Positions 1 through 11,734 of a DNA stretch of 64,000 nt are shown piece after piece; position 1 is the first letter of the stretch; each line of letters begins with the position of its first letter. The notes beneath the pieces are model-generated. The model worked only from the letters and a program-made list of their open reading frames with translations. It did not search any database and had not been told where the DNA came from. A program made the position numbers and the translations under genes. This DNA comes from Alloascoidea africana (lineage: Eukaryota; Ascomycota; Alloascoideomycetes; Alloascoideales; Alloascoideaceae): assembly GCA_030581615.1 (NCBI GenBank), contig JAKTTT010000020.1:62001-126000 (forward strand), in the 5' to 3' direction.

Positions 1-1055
1 ACTGGATCAGAAACGTAGTTGGGTAAAGAATACTCTGTTTTTGAAGGCATTAATTTAGGAAGGTCATATGGTTGACTCTTTTTCTCGGTTAAATGGCTAA
101 GATGTCTTGTTTTGCCCTCCGGTATAGATGTGATTCTCGAATCTATCGAAGTGATTGAAGTCATTGAGGTCATAGAGGTTACCGTTGTTGAAATGGTGGC
201 TTTGGAATTTTGAGCTGATAATGCAGGAGGAGGGGGTAGAGGAGGGACATTGTCATCATCATCATCGAATGGCTGGAAAAATGGACATATATTATTAATG
301 CTGTTGATCCTACTCCGGTCAGATATCATGGTTGGTAGACTCTGTGGCCTGACCATTTTGGGGAAGGCTGTTGAGGCCCCTGGATTTCCAGTGGTTTGTG
401 GTGAGAGCATGTTTTCTTCACACTCCATCTCCGAGTAGTTGTAAGGGACTGGCGGTTCTGAAGCATGTTTGGCCTTTGTAGAACGATTATTGGGCTTGTT
501 TAGGCAAGAACTGTGCGAGCTCTGATACGCAAAAAACGCGTTCAGATGGCCATCTTTTATCATATCTCTAACAATTAAATACGCGTCTTTCAGTATATCC
601 GGATCGGGGATTTGAGTGAGATTCAGGGTGAGATTTGGAGCTGAAACATGTTCCTTCGTGTTGTCGTACCTTGAGCTAGTTATGACGTTTGGTGGGGGAA
701 AACTGCTGACGGCTGGCGAATTCTTCTCGAAAATTTGGTCGCGTACTTCGCAGGAAATGTTGACTTCGTAAGGCGAAGAAGGTGCTATGCTGGAGCTGAT
801 GATATTTGTCCACAAAGTTTTCAGCTTTGTTGTCACGGCCTCTAACTTGAGATCGTCTTGGGGCTTTCTGTTCTTTTTGAGTAGTAGACCAAGATAATCC
901 TTGTGTAAACTTCTGTATTCACGAACTTTTAGAACGAAATTTATGTTTTCGATGGAATGCGTTTTAAGCAGATACAGCTGTAGGTCGCGCAGCGAGTATG
1001 GAGACGGAATTCTGTTTGCAAGTATATCCTCGAAGCAAATATGGTTGAGGGCCAT
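1..1055 (-). CDS. RGS-domain protein, Rgs2-like (partial, runs off left edge)
   Basis: An open frame runs on the minus strand from an ATG at 1055 to the window edge, giving 351 visible codons without a stop. The first ~170 residues fit a regulator-of-G-protein-signalling fold: a start like SLRDLQLYLLKTHSIENINF, a middle part SSIAPSSPYEVNI followed by VRDQIFEKN, and a final helix PDPDILKDAYLIVRDM. These match the conserved blocks of RGS domains, which speed GTP hydrolysis on G-alpha subunits. In S. cerevisiae, Rgs2 acts on Gpa2 in glucose/cAMP signalling, and its RGS domain is also N-terminal. After residue ~190 the protein is low-complexity, with a run of five Asp, a PPLPPPP stretch and a Ser/Thr-rich repeat (VTSMTSMTSITSIDS). 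The C-terminus lies outside the window. The Rgs2 link rests on domain position, so another fungal RGS protein remains possible. Confidence 0.75.
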   Translation of the reverse strand, partial: MALNHICFEDILANRIPSPYSLRDLQLYLLKTHSIENINFVLKVREYRSLHKDYLGLLLKKNRKPQDDLKLEAVTTKLKTLWTNIISSSIAPSSPYEVNISCEVRDQIFEKNSPAVSSFPPPNVITSSRYDNTKEHVSAPNLTLNLTQIPDPDILKDAYLIVRDMIKDGHLNAFFAYQSSHSSCLNKPNNRSTKAKHASEPPVPYNYSEMECEENMLSPQTTGNPGASTAFPKMVRPQSLPTMISDRSRINSINNICPFFQPFDDDDDNVPPLPPPPALSAQNSKATISTTVTSMTSMTSITSIDSRITSIPEGKTRHLSHLTEKKSQPYDLPKLMPSKTEYSLPNYVSDP

Positions 1056-3653
1056 TTTGTGATGGTCGTGTTGTTAGCAGGGAGCTCGGTTCTTACAAGA
1101 TGAGTATTCAGTCGACGAGTAGCAAAAAACGTTCTTCCATGAAATAGTTGGAATCCTGCTAGAGATATCGGCGGACGGTACCGTTAAGTACCAGCACCAT
1201 CATGGCATCCGCCTGGCATGGCGATATTTAATTGCCCACTCAATGCGTGGGCGATTTAAGGCATTTTGCAGCCAGCGGTTTTCTAGTAACGTTATACCGC
1301 TTGCAGAAGCGGAGAGCTGGCATGCGATGAAAAAGCTCTGAGCAGTGAGTGCATTGGCTTCTGAAGGATTCTGTTGAGAATCTCACACACCTGTACTTGT
1401 CTCGAAAAATCCGCCAATTCGGACGTAGGCCTTGGGAATTTAATTCTCCCTCTAATTTTAAGGCTTCCGGCTGCTTTGTGTTTTTGTCATCGTGTATAAG
1501 AGCGTTTGGCCTGGACCTACCTAAATCCCATCCGCCTTTGCACATAATCTTTGATCATGAAACAAGTATCGCTAGTCAGGTCTCGTTAGATACAGGGGCA
1601 AAAAAAAACCGTTGTCGATGACCTTTTTTGCTAAAAACATTGTGACCTTCAAGTCACAAGTGATTGCCTATGTGACGGGTGTGGATAGCGAAACGGTCAT
1701 TTACATTCTAGAACTATATGGTCGTGTGTGAAGGAAGAAAGATCAGGCTTAGATGACCCTTTCGACACAAATCATTAGTCTGAAAGACCGCACAAGGGAT
1801 ATAAATTTATTTAATAATATCGTGGAAGAAATATAGCTTTCTGTCTAATCTGTCCCAGCAATTGCAAGATGATTGGCGGAATATAAACAGCTTTAATACG
1901 CTCAGGTGAGTTCATGTTGTGTTGTTCTCCAGAAAGTTGTTCCATAGATATTCAGTTTCATTTGCTTGTTTCGCTATCAGCAGTCAGTTTCACATTATGT
2001 TGTTTCTCTTTTATTGCGTTTGGTTCGTAGGCGCTGGTAGTCTAGTTTTGAACGTTTTTATTCAATGTCTTTAGTGGCACAAACAGTTTGGGAAACAGTA
2101 ATTGACGCCTTAGGGAAATACGCTGAACATAGAAGAACAGTTATACTTAAAAGAGCTAAATTGGTGGGCAAACGAAGCGTCTTGGGTCAATGGTTTAGGC
2201 ATCCCGAAGCTGGGAAATCGGGAAAAAACACATGATTTTGCTCTGATTCATCAATCATGTTTTGTGTTAGTGTGACACTATGACAACGTTTATTTCAATG
2301 TGCACCTTGCTATTCTTGTTTGCTGGATCAATCCAGACAACTACAATCATTGTGTTATCGTTCTGGGATTCTTTTTCTGGTTTCCAAATGCCTGGGAGTT
2401 TTCATCAACAACATTCTGCACGACAATCTATTTCAATTCAAATTTGCTAAATGGACGGCAAAATTGGGAAAACTGGCTTGGTGTAACCAATGAAACAAAA
2501 GAAATTGCTGGAACAATTGACAAATGGTTCACAAGGTGAAGCTTTAGACAAAGGAGCAAATCAAAACTATAAGAAGGCCAAGTAGATCTAAGTCCACTGC
2601 AAATTTGATCGATATTTTTTTGGAATTTATTGTGATTGTAAAACTAGAAGCACAGTAAACCAAAGCACAGAAGAGTTACTAAGAAAGGCTGCTAAAAGTG
2701 TTATTTTTGCGTTGAGCTTTTGCTGCAAATTCTATTCTCTAGCTAAAACGGAGATTTCCGCTTTGAAAAATGGCAAAGCCATTGACAAGCGAATTCAATC
2801 CAATAAAATGTTCTGGAAAAACCCTCAGTGTTTTTCCCATTTTTACAATTTCTCTGATGCACCATTTCCCCGGTGAAATATTATTCTTAGGTACTAGGAT
2901 AAAGGGATACGAGGAGAAACAGGAAAAAAGGAACTTACAGTAGGGTCCACACTGTAGGATCTTACGCTAACATAGTTTTCAAAGTGCAAATACCCAGGGT
3001 TAAGTCTTTTTCTGTGGGTTTTGCCAAACCTCGATGATTAAAGAATAGGTCGAACTTACGTGATTCACCAAATCGCCACAACAATGATCTTGGGCTACTC
3101 AATCTAAGCGGCTATTTTGCAAATCTGTTTTGATAGAATCACAAATAGTCCTCGAAAAATAATATTCAGCACGTGGAAAGGCAACTTTGTTATTCCTTAC
3201 TCTAAAGGTTAGATCGAAACAAGAAACAAAAACTGTGATTTCCAGTTTTGATTGGCTATTTCAAGCTGCGAAGTGGATGTTTTTGACCGCGGGGGCCGGC
3301 GAAAGTACAGGTACGAGAAGTGGTAATTTCCACCTTTTACAGAGGAGCACTGTGAAGACTCCACCGACGTACAGCAATTCTGCCTATCATTTCCTTTTTT
3401 CTATGAGCTCCACGTGGAGTTTCTTACTGATTTGGATTTGTGACACCATTCCCTTGTGGCTAAATGCTTAGTTGATTGGCTATATCACAAGACTATCTAA
3501 TCTGATTTCCGCTCAGTGTATTAGCATTTGGAAGATGACTGAGCTGTGAAAATTTGCTAAGGGCTCAGTTGCTAAAGGTATATAAAGCGCCTGGAGGGCC
3601 TACTTGAAAGCAAGAACCATCAAGCCAAAAGAACTTTTAAGGTGCTAGAAACA
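1056..3653. other. Gene-free divergent intergenic region (~2.6 kb)
   Basis: This is the shared upstream region of the RGS gene (minus) and the Par32-like gene (plus). Only short ORFs of up to ~100 codons occur, on both strands and without recognisable domains or good codon patterns. I see no tRNA, no repeat family shared with the 11-19 kb region and no splice-linked coding frame. The right end holds the TATA box of the Par32-like gene. Confidence 0.6.
3579..3586 (+). promoter_or_regulatory. TATA box of the Par32-like gene
   Basis: TATATAAA stands about 70 bases before the ATG at 3654. A canonical TATA element suggests a stress- or nutrient-regulated promoter. Confidence 0.6.
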
Positions 3654-3974
3654 ATGTCATTACACACATTTGGAAGAGGAGGAGCCGGAAACATCTCCAA
3701 GAAGATTACACCTGAAGAAGAAGCCAAGATTGCTTCATTAAATCAGGCGCCAGTCCAACATTTCAAATCTCCGGATGATAAAATCAAGACTGGACGTGGC
3801 GGAGCAGGAAACATCAAGCCTCTAGGAGATACTAGCGTTTACAAACCGGAGCAATACATCAAGGATCTGGAAAGACAAAACCAAGTCTCGAACGAAAAGA
3901 ACTACATTAGAGTTGGAAGAGGAGGCCAAGGAAACTTTGTGAGAAATGAAAACGATGCCACTGTTAAAGTTTGA
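3654..3974 (+). CDS. Small RGGAGN-repeat protein, Par32/DUF3602-like
   Basis: A 106-residue protein with three copies of a Gly-rich motif: FGRGGAGNI near the N-terminus, TGRGGAGNI in the middle and VGRGGQGNF near the C-terminus. Spacers are charged (PEEEAKIAS, YIKDLERQ). This spaced RGG(A/Q)GN motif defines the fungal Par32/DUF3602 family. In S. cerevisiae, Par32 is phosphorylated after rapamycin and regulates the Mep1/Mep3 ammonium transporters downstream of TORC1/Npr1; transfer of that role here is inference. The ATG at 3654 is chosen because the frame extends upstream only by non-ATG codons and the context (aaacaATG) is good. At 106 residues it is shorter than S. cerevisiae Par32, so it may be a minimal paralogue. 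It stands alone and has its own TATA box. Confidence 0.7.
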   Translation: MSLHTFGRGGAGNISKKITPEEEAKIASLNQAPVQHFKSPDDKIKTGRGGAGNIKPLGDTSVYKPEQYIKDLERQNQVSNEKNYIRVGRGGQGNFVRNENDATVKV

Positions 3975-5285
3975 GAACATTTGAATGTTTTTTTCTTGTT
4001 TGTTACCATTTTTGTAGTTTTATTAGATGATTGTTGAAGAATGAATATGCTAAAATTTGAAGTTGTGTACCTTGCACATGAGGCTGATGTCATTGTTGTT
4101 CTTTTTGACCTAATGTGTAACAGTCAATTTCTATTATCAGAAAAGCCAAGTTTGACAATACAAGTCCTTCAGACAACATAAGGCCATTTCGTTTCCACAC
4201 CCCCTTACTTTTCCTTAATCTAACCATTTTGGCTGAAGCATTGAACTCTGGAAAAAACTCGATACGTTCCTAGTAGGGTAATTTTCCTACCAATAACGGT
4301 TTCTGAGGTTTGCAGAAGATGAAACGGCCACTTGCCGTAGAAGCTATAAAGTGGACATCGTATGCAGACTATTTATGGACCAAGGAAACGAAGAATAAGC
4401 ATTGAAAAGGGGAAAAGCCTGGTTTCTCAGGTTACGTTTGTTGACTACCTAACTCATGCACCGCAATTTGTCTGCGAGTCCCTGAAAATTTTGGCTTTTC
4501 TATATTTGTGGCCATCAAAATCTTACAATATCACCCACTAAATGTGATAGTAATTCATCTCTACTCCGAAACAAGGTTGGATGCTCATCCAAACCCAGTT
4601 TATATCCTGTTTCTTTTGCTTTTTGTTCTGTGGCTAGTAGTGCTTTCCAGGTACCTGAGTTGTCAGGAACACCCTCTTTCAGATAAGATCGTTTCCGTAG
4701 GTCCAATTCTCTAAACAAACATTCTCTGCGAACTCTTACAGAGCATACGAAAACAAGGACATACATGAGCGAAGCACTGGCCATGCCATGAAAAGCACGG
4801 CAGTGTTTGATTTGGGGTTCGGCTGAGCACCTATCGAGCACTTCTTCACCCTCTGGTACAGTACATAATGACGCTTGCATGATCCCATGTGTAGATTTCT
4901 GAGGTATCGCTTTCTACATAAACAGAGCGGTTGGGAGACCGGTGGAAATCGCAAAACTGTTCTCGCAATTATAGACGCTGAAGAAAGAGCAGAGAGGTTT
5001 GGTTCTCAGTAACGGCATATCCAAGAAAAACTCATGAAAGTCTGCACGCCGCGACCCAAGTCCTGGAAGCCTGAGGCATAGAGTAGTAAAATTTAACATG
5101 CATTTCTGCCTTCATAGATATGATTGAATTTTGATTCGAAAATTTTATATGCGATTCGATGAATGAAACTTCTATTTGTATGCAACTGGATGACCCTATT
5201 TAATGGAAAACTATCCCTCATAACCTTTTGCAACGAAATTAAAGCAACATCACAACGTTCGCTTTCGTGCGCGGGTTTTCCAAAC
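3975..5285. other. Intergenic region without recognisable gene
   Basis: About 1.3 kb between the Par32-like gene and the membrane-protein gene. Overlapping ORFs of 60-120 codons occur on both strands around 4500-5100, but none shows a domain or a believable start. I see nothing else in it. Confidence 0.5.
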
Positions 5286-7289
5286 ATGACGACCATTACT
5301 GTCCAACCGTCGCTCGAAACGAGATATATCCCTAGAGCCTACATCGTTCAAACGACCTATGTAAAGACCGTGATTCCGGGCAGTGGGACAAGCCCAACGT
5401 CCAGTGGCAGTTCTGAGGTCTCAACCAATGCTGGGACAAGGGGACCTTCTCTTCTGCTCTTGTTGCTGTTATTGCTGCTAATTCCAATCATCCTCTTGCT
5501 ACTATTCTTTCTGTTTTACAGGAAGAGAAAAAGTAAAGATAAAGATTATCATTACAAATACCATTATAATGAAAGTTCTTCAAATGACAGTCGAAATTCC
5601 AAGAGATTTACAATGTCAGGAGGAACAGATGCCTTACTTCCCAGTCGCATCGACTCTCAATTGGATAGTCCTGAAAATGAAAAGCATAGCTATCCTCCAG
5701 TTCAATCATCTACTCTGAGGCCAATACTTAAAGAGAGAGACGCCCCTGAAACCTCACCAACAGGTTCTCATGGATCCAGCGTATATAGCCAGTCACAAAA
5801 AGCTCAAAATATCCAGTCCCCATCATCGGCCTCTCTACAACCCAGAAACGACTCGCCCACCACAAAAACTTTCAGCAAAAACATTGATAATAGTTTTGAT
5901 GTGGAAAATGAGCCAAGCCAATTGATAATCCCCAAAGTCAGAAATACTCCAAATTCTGCTCACACACCATCAAGTAGTGTTAAGGAAACTGAAAGAGCAG
6001 GGGGGGCTGTCCCAAGGGTAAAATCGGAAAAGTCGCTCGTCTCAGATTCATCTGCCTCGACAGGGTCGTCTTCAAACTACTCTCCAATTAGAAATGCCCA
6101 GTCCAAATTGTTTGAGGACATAAATAACGAGCATAAAGTTTCGGGAGGCGAGTATTCAAGCTCAAAAAGTGCAGAAACTTCAAAGTCAAATTTACCGGCT
6201 GACAATGATTCAACCAAAAGGGCATCTCGATTTGGATCAATTCTTCCAGCTGCTCTTGCAAAACTTAATCCAAAAAGGAAGAGCAAAGATGTTGAAAGTT
6301 TGAGAAACCAGTCTTCTCCTTCACTTGCTTCCAGGATTCCCTCGAGTTTAGGCAACAAGTCAACTTCAAAACACAGCGTTTTAGGAATAAATCGTTCCAA
6401 TGAACATCTTTTAGATCAAGAGCCTCCTCTTGCTTCATCTCCCGACATAAACGAAGCTACTACATCTAAGAAACAGATAAAAGCGCCTACAATACAGCCT
6501 AGCGTGCCAAGGAATCGGGATAATAATGAAAAGTCTATGCATCAACGGCCATCATTGACAAAAATATCATCTTCTGCTTCTCAGTCTCAAAAAGGCTCCA
6601 TCTATTACTCATGTGAAAGTGAAATCGATCTCTCCAACGAAAGCTTAAGTACCTCTTCCACTAATGATTCGCAAGCCCCTTTGAATGTAACAGCTTCAAC
6701 AGATGATTCGAAGTTTTCAAACTACCAGCCTATTCCACATAATTATGAACCCCCTGTTCCTCTTTCAGATCGAGCACTCTCAGGCTCAACGCCTTTGACA
6801 ACCAGAGGTCAACATAATGATTATTCGGCTAATCCAATTCAACCTACAGTTCATACCAGAGTGTCTGATCGATCTTTGCGAAAATCAGATGAGCTGGATA
6901 ACCCCATTTTATTTTCCGAACCCAGTATCCCACCTATTGTTGCCCTAAGGACACCTGATCCGACCTATATTCCCGACCATAGGAACCCCTCTTCCAGCTC
7001 CTCTGTGCCAATGGGCGAGGCTACACCAAGAGAAAATAGAGCAAATCTCACCCTTGATCCTTCATATTCTGAGTCCTCGGGCAATATCACTCGGGACTCA
7101 AGTTTCTCGTCAAAGATACTCACTCCTACAAGCTTAAGTACTGTACGGAACCCAGTGAGATCTTACACAGGTAGCTCAAGAGACTCTTCGCACACAATTA
7201 ACACTATTAGGGGCCTTGAACCTGATATAACCCCTGATAGAGTAAGTAAAAGAGCAAGCCAAGCAACGGTAAGAGAAGACAGTGAATGA
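5286..7289 (+). CDS. Single-pass membrane protein with Ser-rich cytosolic tail (Skg6/Tos2-like architecture)
   Basis: A 667-residue protein starting at ATG 5286 (aaacATG). The frame is open 41 codons further upstream, but that part does not look coding and the ATG at 5286 has the better context. Residues 1-53 are a short Thr/Ser/Gly-rich segment without a signal peptide. Residues ~54-78 form one very hydrophobic Leu/Ile/Phe helix, followed at once by a basic stop-transfer stretch (YRKRKSKDKDYHY). The remaining ~580 residues are Ser/Thr/Asn/Pro-rich and probably disordered, with many potential phosphorylation sites. The topology (short outside, long inside) resembles the fungal Skg6/Tos2 type of polarity and cell-wall membrane proteins, but I recognise no sequence motif that proves it. 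Function is unknown. Confidence 0.6.
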   Translation: MTTITVQPSLETRYIPRAYIVQTTYVKTVIPGSGTSPTSSGSSEVSTNAGTRGPSLLLLLLLLLLIPIILLLLFFLFYRKRKSKDKDYHYKYHYNESSSNDSRNSKRFTMSGGTDALLPSRIDSQLDSPENEKHSYPPVQSSTLRPILKERDAPETSPTGSHGSSVYSQSQKAQNIQSPSSASLQPRNDSPTTKTFSKNIDNSFDVENEPSQLIIPKVRNTPNSAHTPSSSVKETERAGGAVPRVKSEKSLVSDSSASTGSSSNYSPIRNAQSKLFEDINNEHKVSGGEYSSSKSAETSKSNLPADNDSTKRASRFGSILPAALAKLNPKRKSKDVESLRNQSSPSLASRIPSSLGNKSTSKHSVLGINRSNEHLLDQEPPLASSPDINEATTSKKQIKAPTIQPSVPRNRDNNEKSMHQRPSLTKISSSASQSQKGSIYYSCESEIDLSNESLSTSSTNDSQAPLNVTASTDDSKFSNYQPIPHNYEPPVPLSDRALSGSTPLTTRGQHNDYSANPIQPTVHTRVSDRSLRKSDELDNPILFSEPSIPPIVALRTPDPTYIPDHRNPSSSSSVPMGEATPRENRANLTLDPSYSESSGNITRDSSFSSKILTPTSLSTVRNPVRSYTGSSRDSSHTINTIRGLEPDITPDRVSKRASQATVREDSE

Positions 7290-7618
7290 CCCCTGTTTTT
7301 CTCCCCTTATAATGATTATCCCAGTTTTTACTAAGCAGTTGGACTCAAGCATGGCAGATAGCGCTTGCACCTCTGGTTCCAATTTTCTTATATTCTAAGA
7401 TCAAATCTTTGTTATTATCACCATTCTATAGCTTTACTCTTAGCGAATTCACTTGTTTTTGATTCTCTTCCCGAAGAGGTGTATGGGTGTAGTTGAGATA
7501 GTTACCAGATCATACTGAACAATGAATTAAGGGAGATAGATTGCAGAGGTTGCCACTCCCTTCACACGACACATCACAACAACTGTGCCTTTCCAGTTCC
7601 CAATTACCACTAGCAGCA

Positions 7619-10470
7619 ATGTCTCTAGTACGAGACGATGTCCGAGCTCGCCTTCGGCCATTTGGGATCAAGTAAGCATTTGCTAGCTCCTAGATTTGTT
7701 GAAACAATGATTGACCAAATTTAGATTCGAAAAGTCACTGAATCAACTTATAACAGGAATCAGACAGCACAACCAATCAGCAGAATCTCAGGAAAAATTC
7801 ATTCAAGGAGCTCTAGCAGAATGTAGAACAGAGATCCAAAACCCTGACCTAGAAATGAAGACTATGGCGGCACTTAAATTGGCATACCTTGAGATGTATG
7901 GTTACGATATGAGTTGGGCAAACTTTCACGTCCTCGAAGTTATGTCTTCGAACAAACCACAACAAAGAAGAGTGGGTTATTTGGCTGCTATGCAGTCATT
8001 CAGAAACGACGATGATGTTCTTATGCTAGCCACAAACCTGTTCAAGAAAGACCTGGCGAGCGGACAAGTACTGGATGTCTCGTTAGCACTAAGTGGCATT
8101 GCTACAGTTGTCACTCCTCCACTTGCACAGGATGTGAGTGACGACGTTATTAAGATGCTTACCCATTCAAGACCATATATCAGAAAGAAAGCCGTTCTTG
8201 CAATGTACAAGATTTTTCTGCAGTTCCCAGAGGCCTTACGAAGCTCCTTTGACCGATTAAGAGACAAACTAGAAGACCCAGATAGTTCAGTTGTGTCTGC
8301 CACCATCACAGTTATCTGTGAACTGGCAAAAAAACATCCCAAAACGTTTGTTGTTCTAGCACCACAATTGTACGAGTTGTTAAACTCCTCTAACAACAAC
8401 TGGATGCTGATTCGACTTTTAAAATTGTTTTCCTCTCTATCTCTATGTGAACCAAGACTGAAAACAAAGCTGATCCCGCCAATTATTGAGCTGATTAGCA
8501 AAACTACCGCAAGTTCCTTGATTTACGAGTGTATAAACTGCATTGTAACAGGAGGACTTTTATCCTCTGATGATACAGATATTGCCGACGTTTGCGTCCG
8601 TCATTTGAAAGAATTCTTCTCAGATGCGGACCAAAATCTAAAATATGTCGGACTTATGGCGCTTGTGAAAATTGGAAGAGTTAACCCATACTTTATCCGA
8701 GATTTGGAGGATGTCATACTGGAGTGTATTGAAGATCCAGATATTTCAATAAGAAAACAGGCTCTAGAATTGATTATTGGGATTGTTGATGATGACAACA
8801 TTTTCACGGTAGTCAAGAAACTCATGCTACAGTTGGTACCTCCTATCGATGATTCAGCAAGCTCAAGGGCTTCTGGAATTCTAGTATTACCAGAGTCTTA
8901 TAAGACAGATCTGATACGAAAAATATTGCAGATATGCTCAAAAGACACATATAGCAACATTTCTTCTTTCAAATGGTACATTGCAGTCTTGGTCGACCTA
9001 ACTACTCTGGTTTCAGATAGCCTGGAGCAGCAGCATCGAGATGAGATCGGATCTGAAGTTGGGCGTGAACTTCGGAACATTGCAGTGCGGATTCCTAACT
9101 TTCGGGATCAAGTTGTAGTGGCATGTGTGAAAATTCTCAATGATTTTAGTATGCTGGAAAAACTTCCCAGAGTTCTTGCTGACACCATTTGGATATTGGG
9201 AGAATATGCTTCGAGTTTGCGAAACCCAGAGACGGTCATTGAAACGATAGTCGAAAAACAGCAGCCATATTTATTGAAGCTAGGACACTCTGATATTCTA
9301 GCGATATATATCCAAGCAATAGTAAAGCTGTTATCAGCTTATGCCAATGATGACCGATCATATTGGGATTACAGCAAGGGTCAAGCAGTTCTGGCTGTGA
9401 TCAACTCAATAATCGGGTTCTTCGAGAAACTTTCTGTATCTTGCTTTTTCGAAGTTCAGGAACGAGCGGTAGAGTTTTTAGAACTTCTCAAGGTACTCCA
9501 GGATGCAGTTTCTGAACATTCGGCTCAAGCGGATGAGCCGCCGCTTTTGATCTCAATGTTATTGCCCAGCTTATTCAATGAATATGTCCTTAACCCTATA
9601 GCACCTGGTTCGCAGCGACGGATTGCCATCCCACAGGATTTGGATCTGGACACCCAAATTAATTCGCCAATACTAATATCCGAGGATGAAGATGACGGAA
9701 AAGACGATTATTATCTCTCTGATGATGAAGACACATTATATCAAGCAGATAGAAGCAGTAAATGGGAGAGTTCGGTTGAAGGCATAGTTGTGCATAGACG
9801 AAACTCAGAGGAAGAAAAGCGTCGTATAGAAAGACTTGAGAGGCAAAAGGACGACCCATTTTACATTTCAACTGATAATCAGCAAAGATCCAATTTCCAA
9901 TCTTCTTTGACACTATCGTCCATAGCCAATGACGAAGCAAGCTTAAGATCACACAGCCATGACCAAAATCCAGATGAAACTGTTGATACTATACCTATTA
10001 TGGATTTGGATCTTTATTCGGAAAGCGTCAAAGGAAGCAAATCCGGTAAACCTGGAGGAAGGAGGAGCAAGAAAAAGCAATCTGTTGCTATACTTCAAGA
10101 TGAAACTCTTGACGACCAGCTCTCTGCAGGAATGTCTAAACATGACAACCCAGAAAAGAAGAAGATCAAAAGCAAGAAAAATATCTTGAAGCTTGGGTCA
10201 AGTGAGCTTGAAAAGTTTAAATTTGACGACGATAACATTGCCAACCAACCACCAGCAGAGACGCCAGAAACTTTAGAGATCGAACGGATTAGAAACCAAT
10301 TAAATGAAGCGACAACAGCTAAGGCCAAAGGAAAGGACTCTGTGCCGAAGAAAAAGAAAAGCAAGAAGAAGTCCAAGTCAAAAGTAGCCGGCGAGACAGA
10401 GAACGATGAAAATATAATCAAGATAAAGCACAAAAAGGTTAAGAAACGGGCCGCCGTGATTGATTCATAG
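7619..10470 (+). CDS. APL5: AP-3 adaptor complex delta subunit, Apl5
   Basis: Two exons, 7619-7671 and 7725-10470, are separated by a 53-base intron (GTAAGC...TTTAG, branch-like TTGAC). Joined they give 932 residues, the same length as S. cerevisiae Apl5. Exon 1 supplies the conserved RARLRPFGI, and exon 2 continues with FEKSL, MYGYDMSWANFHVLEVMSS and VGYLAA, all typical of the AP-3 delta trunk. Residues ~1-600 are HEAT-like adaptin repeats. The C-terminal ~250 residues are acidic then Lys-rich (KKKKSKKKSKSK), a hinge/ear-like tail. AP-3 carries cargo such as alkaline phosphatase from the Golgi to the vacuole. The intron is inferred: without it the conserved N-terminus would be lost. S. cerevisiae APL5 has no intron. 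Confidence 0.95.
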
Positions 10471-11556
10471 AGAAGAACTTTTTATTTGATATTCTTCAAT
10501 AGAGCTTATTCTATACATAGTGGCAGGACCACAAATATTTTTAATGTTGTAAAAGCCCTGTTTGATCAGAGAATTATGCAAACACAGTTACTAAAGAAGT
10601 TCTAAGAGCATTGTTCCAAGGGCGAATAGAACATTAGGGGGATGGGAATTGTCTTAGGAATCCCTATGGAGCTGCCACTTCCGGCTTGTTTCTCTGAACA
10701 GGAAGCCCTGTTTCAAAGGCCAATCCATTAGGTTTTCTAGTAGTCGAGTAGTGGATATATAAACCTAGGGTTTTGAACATTTTTTTCTTTTTGCGTAGTA
10801 TCATTATTTTAGAAACTAGATAGACATTTCCTACAAATGTAGATGTTCAAGAGAGGTAGTGATTCAGACACTGGTCTGAAAGGGATTAACGAGACATTGA
10901 ACCTTAATACAAGAGCTCATGAGAATCGAGATCTAGATGTGATTGAGCAGTAAACTCTGAGAAAAATATCCTGAAGCAAGCTTGTGAAAGCGTAGATACA
11001 TTATTTCTGCTCTCGTAAATCGGGCTAGTACACAATTTCATACTTTTGTGGTCTGATATGGTATTCTGTAGTAAAATGAAAATGCAACTAGTCACAGGCT
11101 TTGCATCCATTACCCAATACTACTTTTGGTAAACAGTGAATAAGAGAAGATAATCGAAAGTATTAGACTTATCATCAGTATGAGCAACTTTTCCCAATTA
11201 ATTTTGACTTCTTTTATGGTGGAGATTGTTTGACGGTTCGTTCTAAGATTCTATTAGTTGGTATTCATCACAAAGTCGGAATAGTATATAGATTTGTTAT
11301 TTATTAAATTATAATACGGCCTACAACCAGCCAAAGATTTAACTGAACCTAAATCAGAATCATATTTGAAGAATTAACTAACAATAATAGTAAAGTAGTC
11401 GCTTCATATCTCTCCCGCTGTCCAAAAAGAAACAGAATTCAGAACTGAGGTTCTATTCTCTTACATCTTCAATGTAAAAGTTCGGGCACTCTTACTAGGA
11501 ACGACCTCCTGTTGGAACCCGGTGTTGCCAGGTCTCCTCTCTGAGACTGGAATTAC
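10471..11556. other. Intergenic region downstream of APL5
   Basis: About 1.1 kb of AT-rich sequence with no gene recognised. It leads into the LTR-retrotransposon cluster. The last ~100 bases may already be element-derived, but I found no second copy of them in the window. Confidence 0.5.
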
Positions 11557-11688
11557 TGTAAGAATTGTGATTCTTATCAACAAAAGGCTCGGTATATTCA
11601 AGAATGGTGTAATAATGAGACTGAAGCCAATTGGTATAAATAGGACTTTGTTTGTGTTTTTAGTTTTCTTCTTCTTTAAGCTACTTAA
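11557..11688 (+). repeat. LTR fragment, family A
   Basis: It starts with TGTAAGAATTGTGATTCTTA and has a related reverse-orientation copy at about 18645-18775. It directly abuts the half-tRNA at 11690. A more distant relative in reverse orientation is visible at about 13140-13290. The copies differ at many positions, so the family looks old. Confidence 0.65.
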
Positions 11689-11689
11689 G

Positions 11690-11717
11690 GACGTGGGTTC
11701 GATTCCCGCCTCAACCA
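11690..11717 (+). pseudogene. 3' half of a tRNA gene (T arm, acceptor strand, terminator)
   Basis: The sequence contains a full T arm (GTGGG TTCGATT CCCGC), an acceptor 3' strand CTCAACC, discriminator A and then TCTTTT, a Pol III terminator. The matching 5' half (GGTTGAG...) is not present upstream; LTR family A sequence takes its place. It therefore looks like a tRNA gene cut by element insertion or rearrangement. The acceptor strand would fit a Leu-type tRNA, but identity cannot be proved without the anticodon. Confidence 0.65.
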
Positions 11718-11734
11718 TCTTTTCTGATTTCTCT

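Noticed and set aside
1240-1621. Overlapping ~100-codon ORFs on both strands
   Set aside because: No domain, mutual overlap on opposite strands, and no sign of conserved coding pattern.
4515-4880. 121-codon minus-strand ORF
   Set aside because: No recognisable motif and heavy overlap with other short frames; treated as chance.
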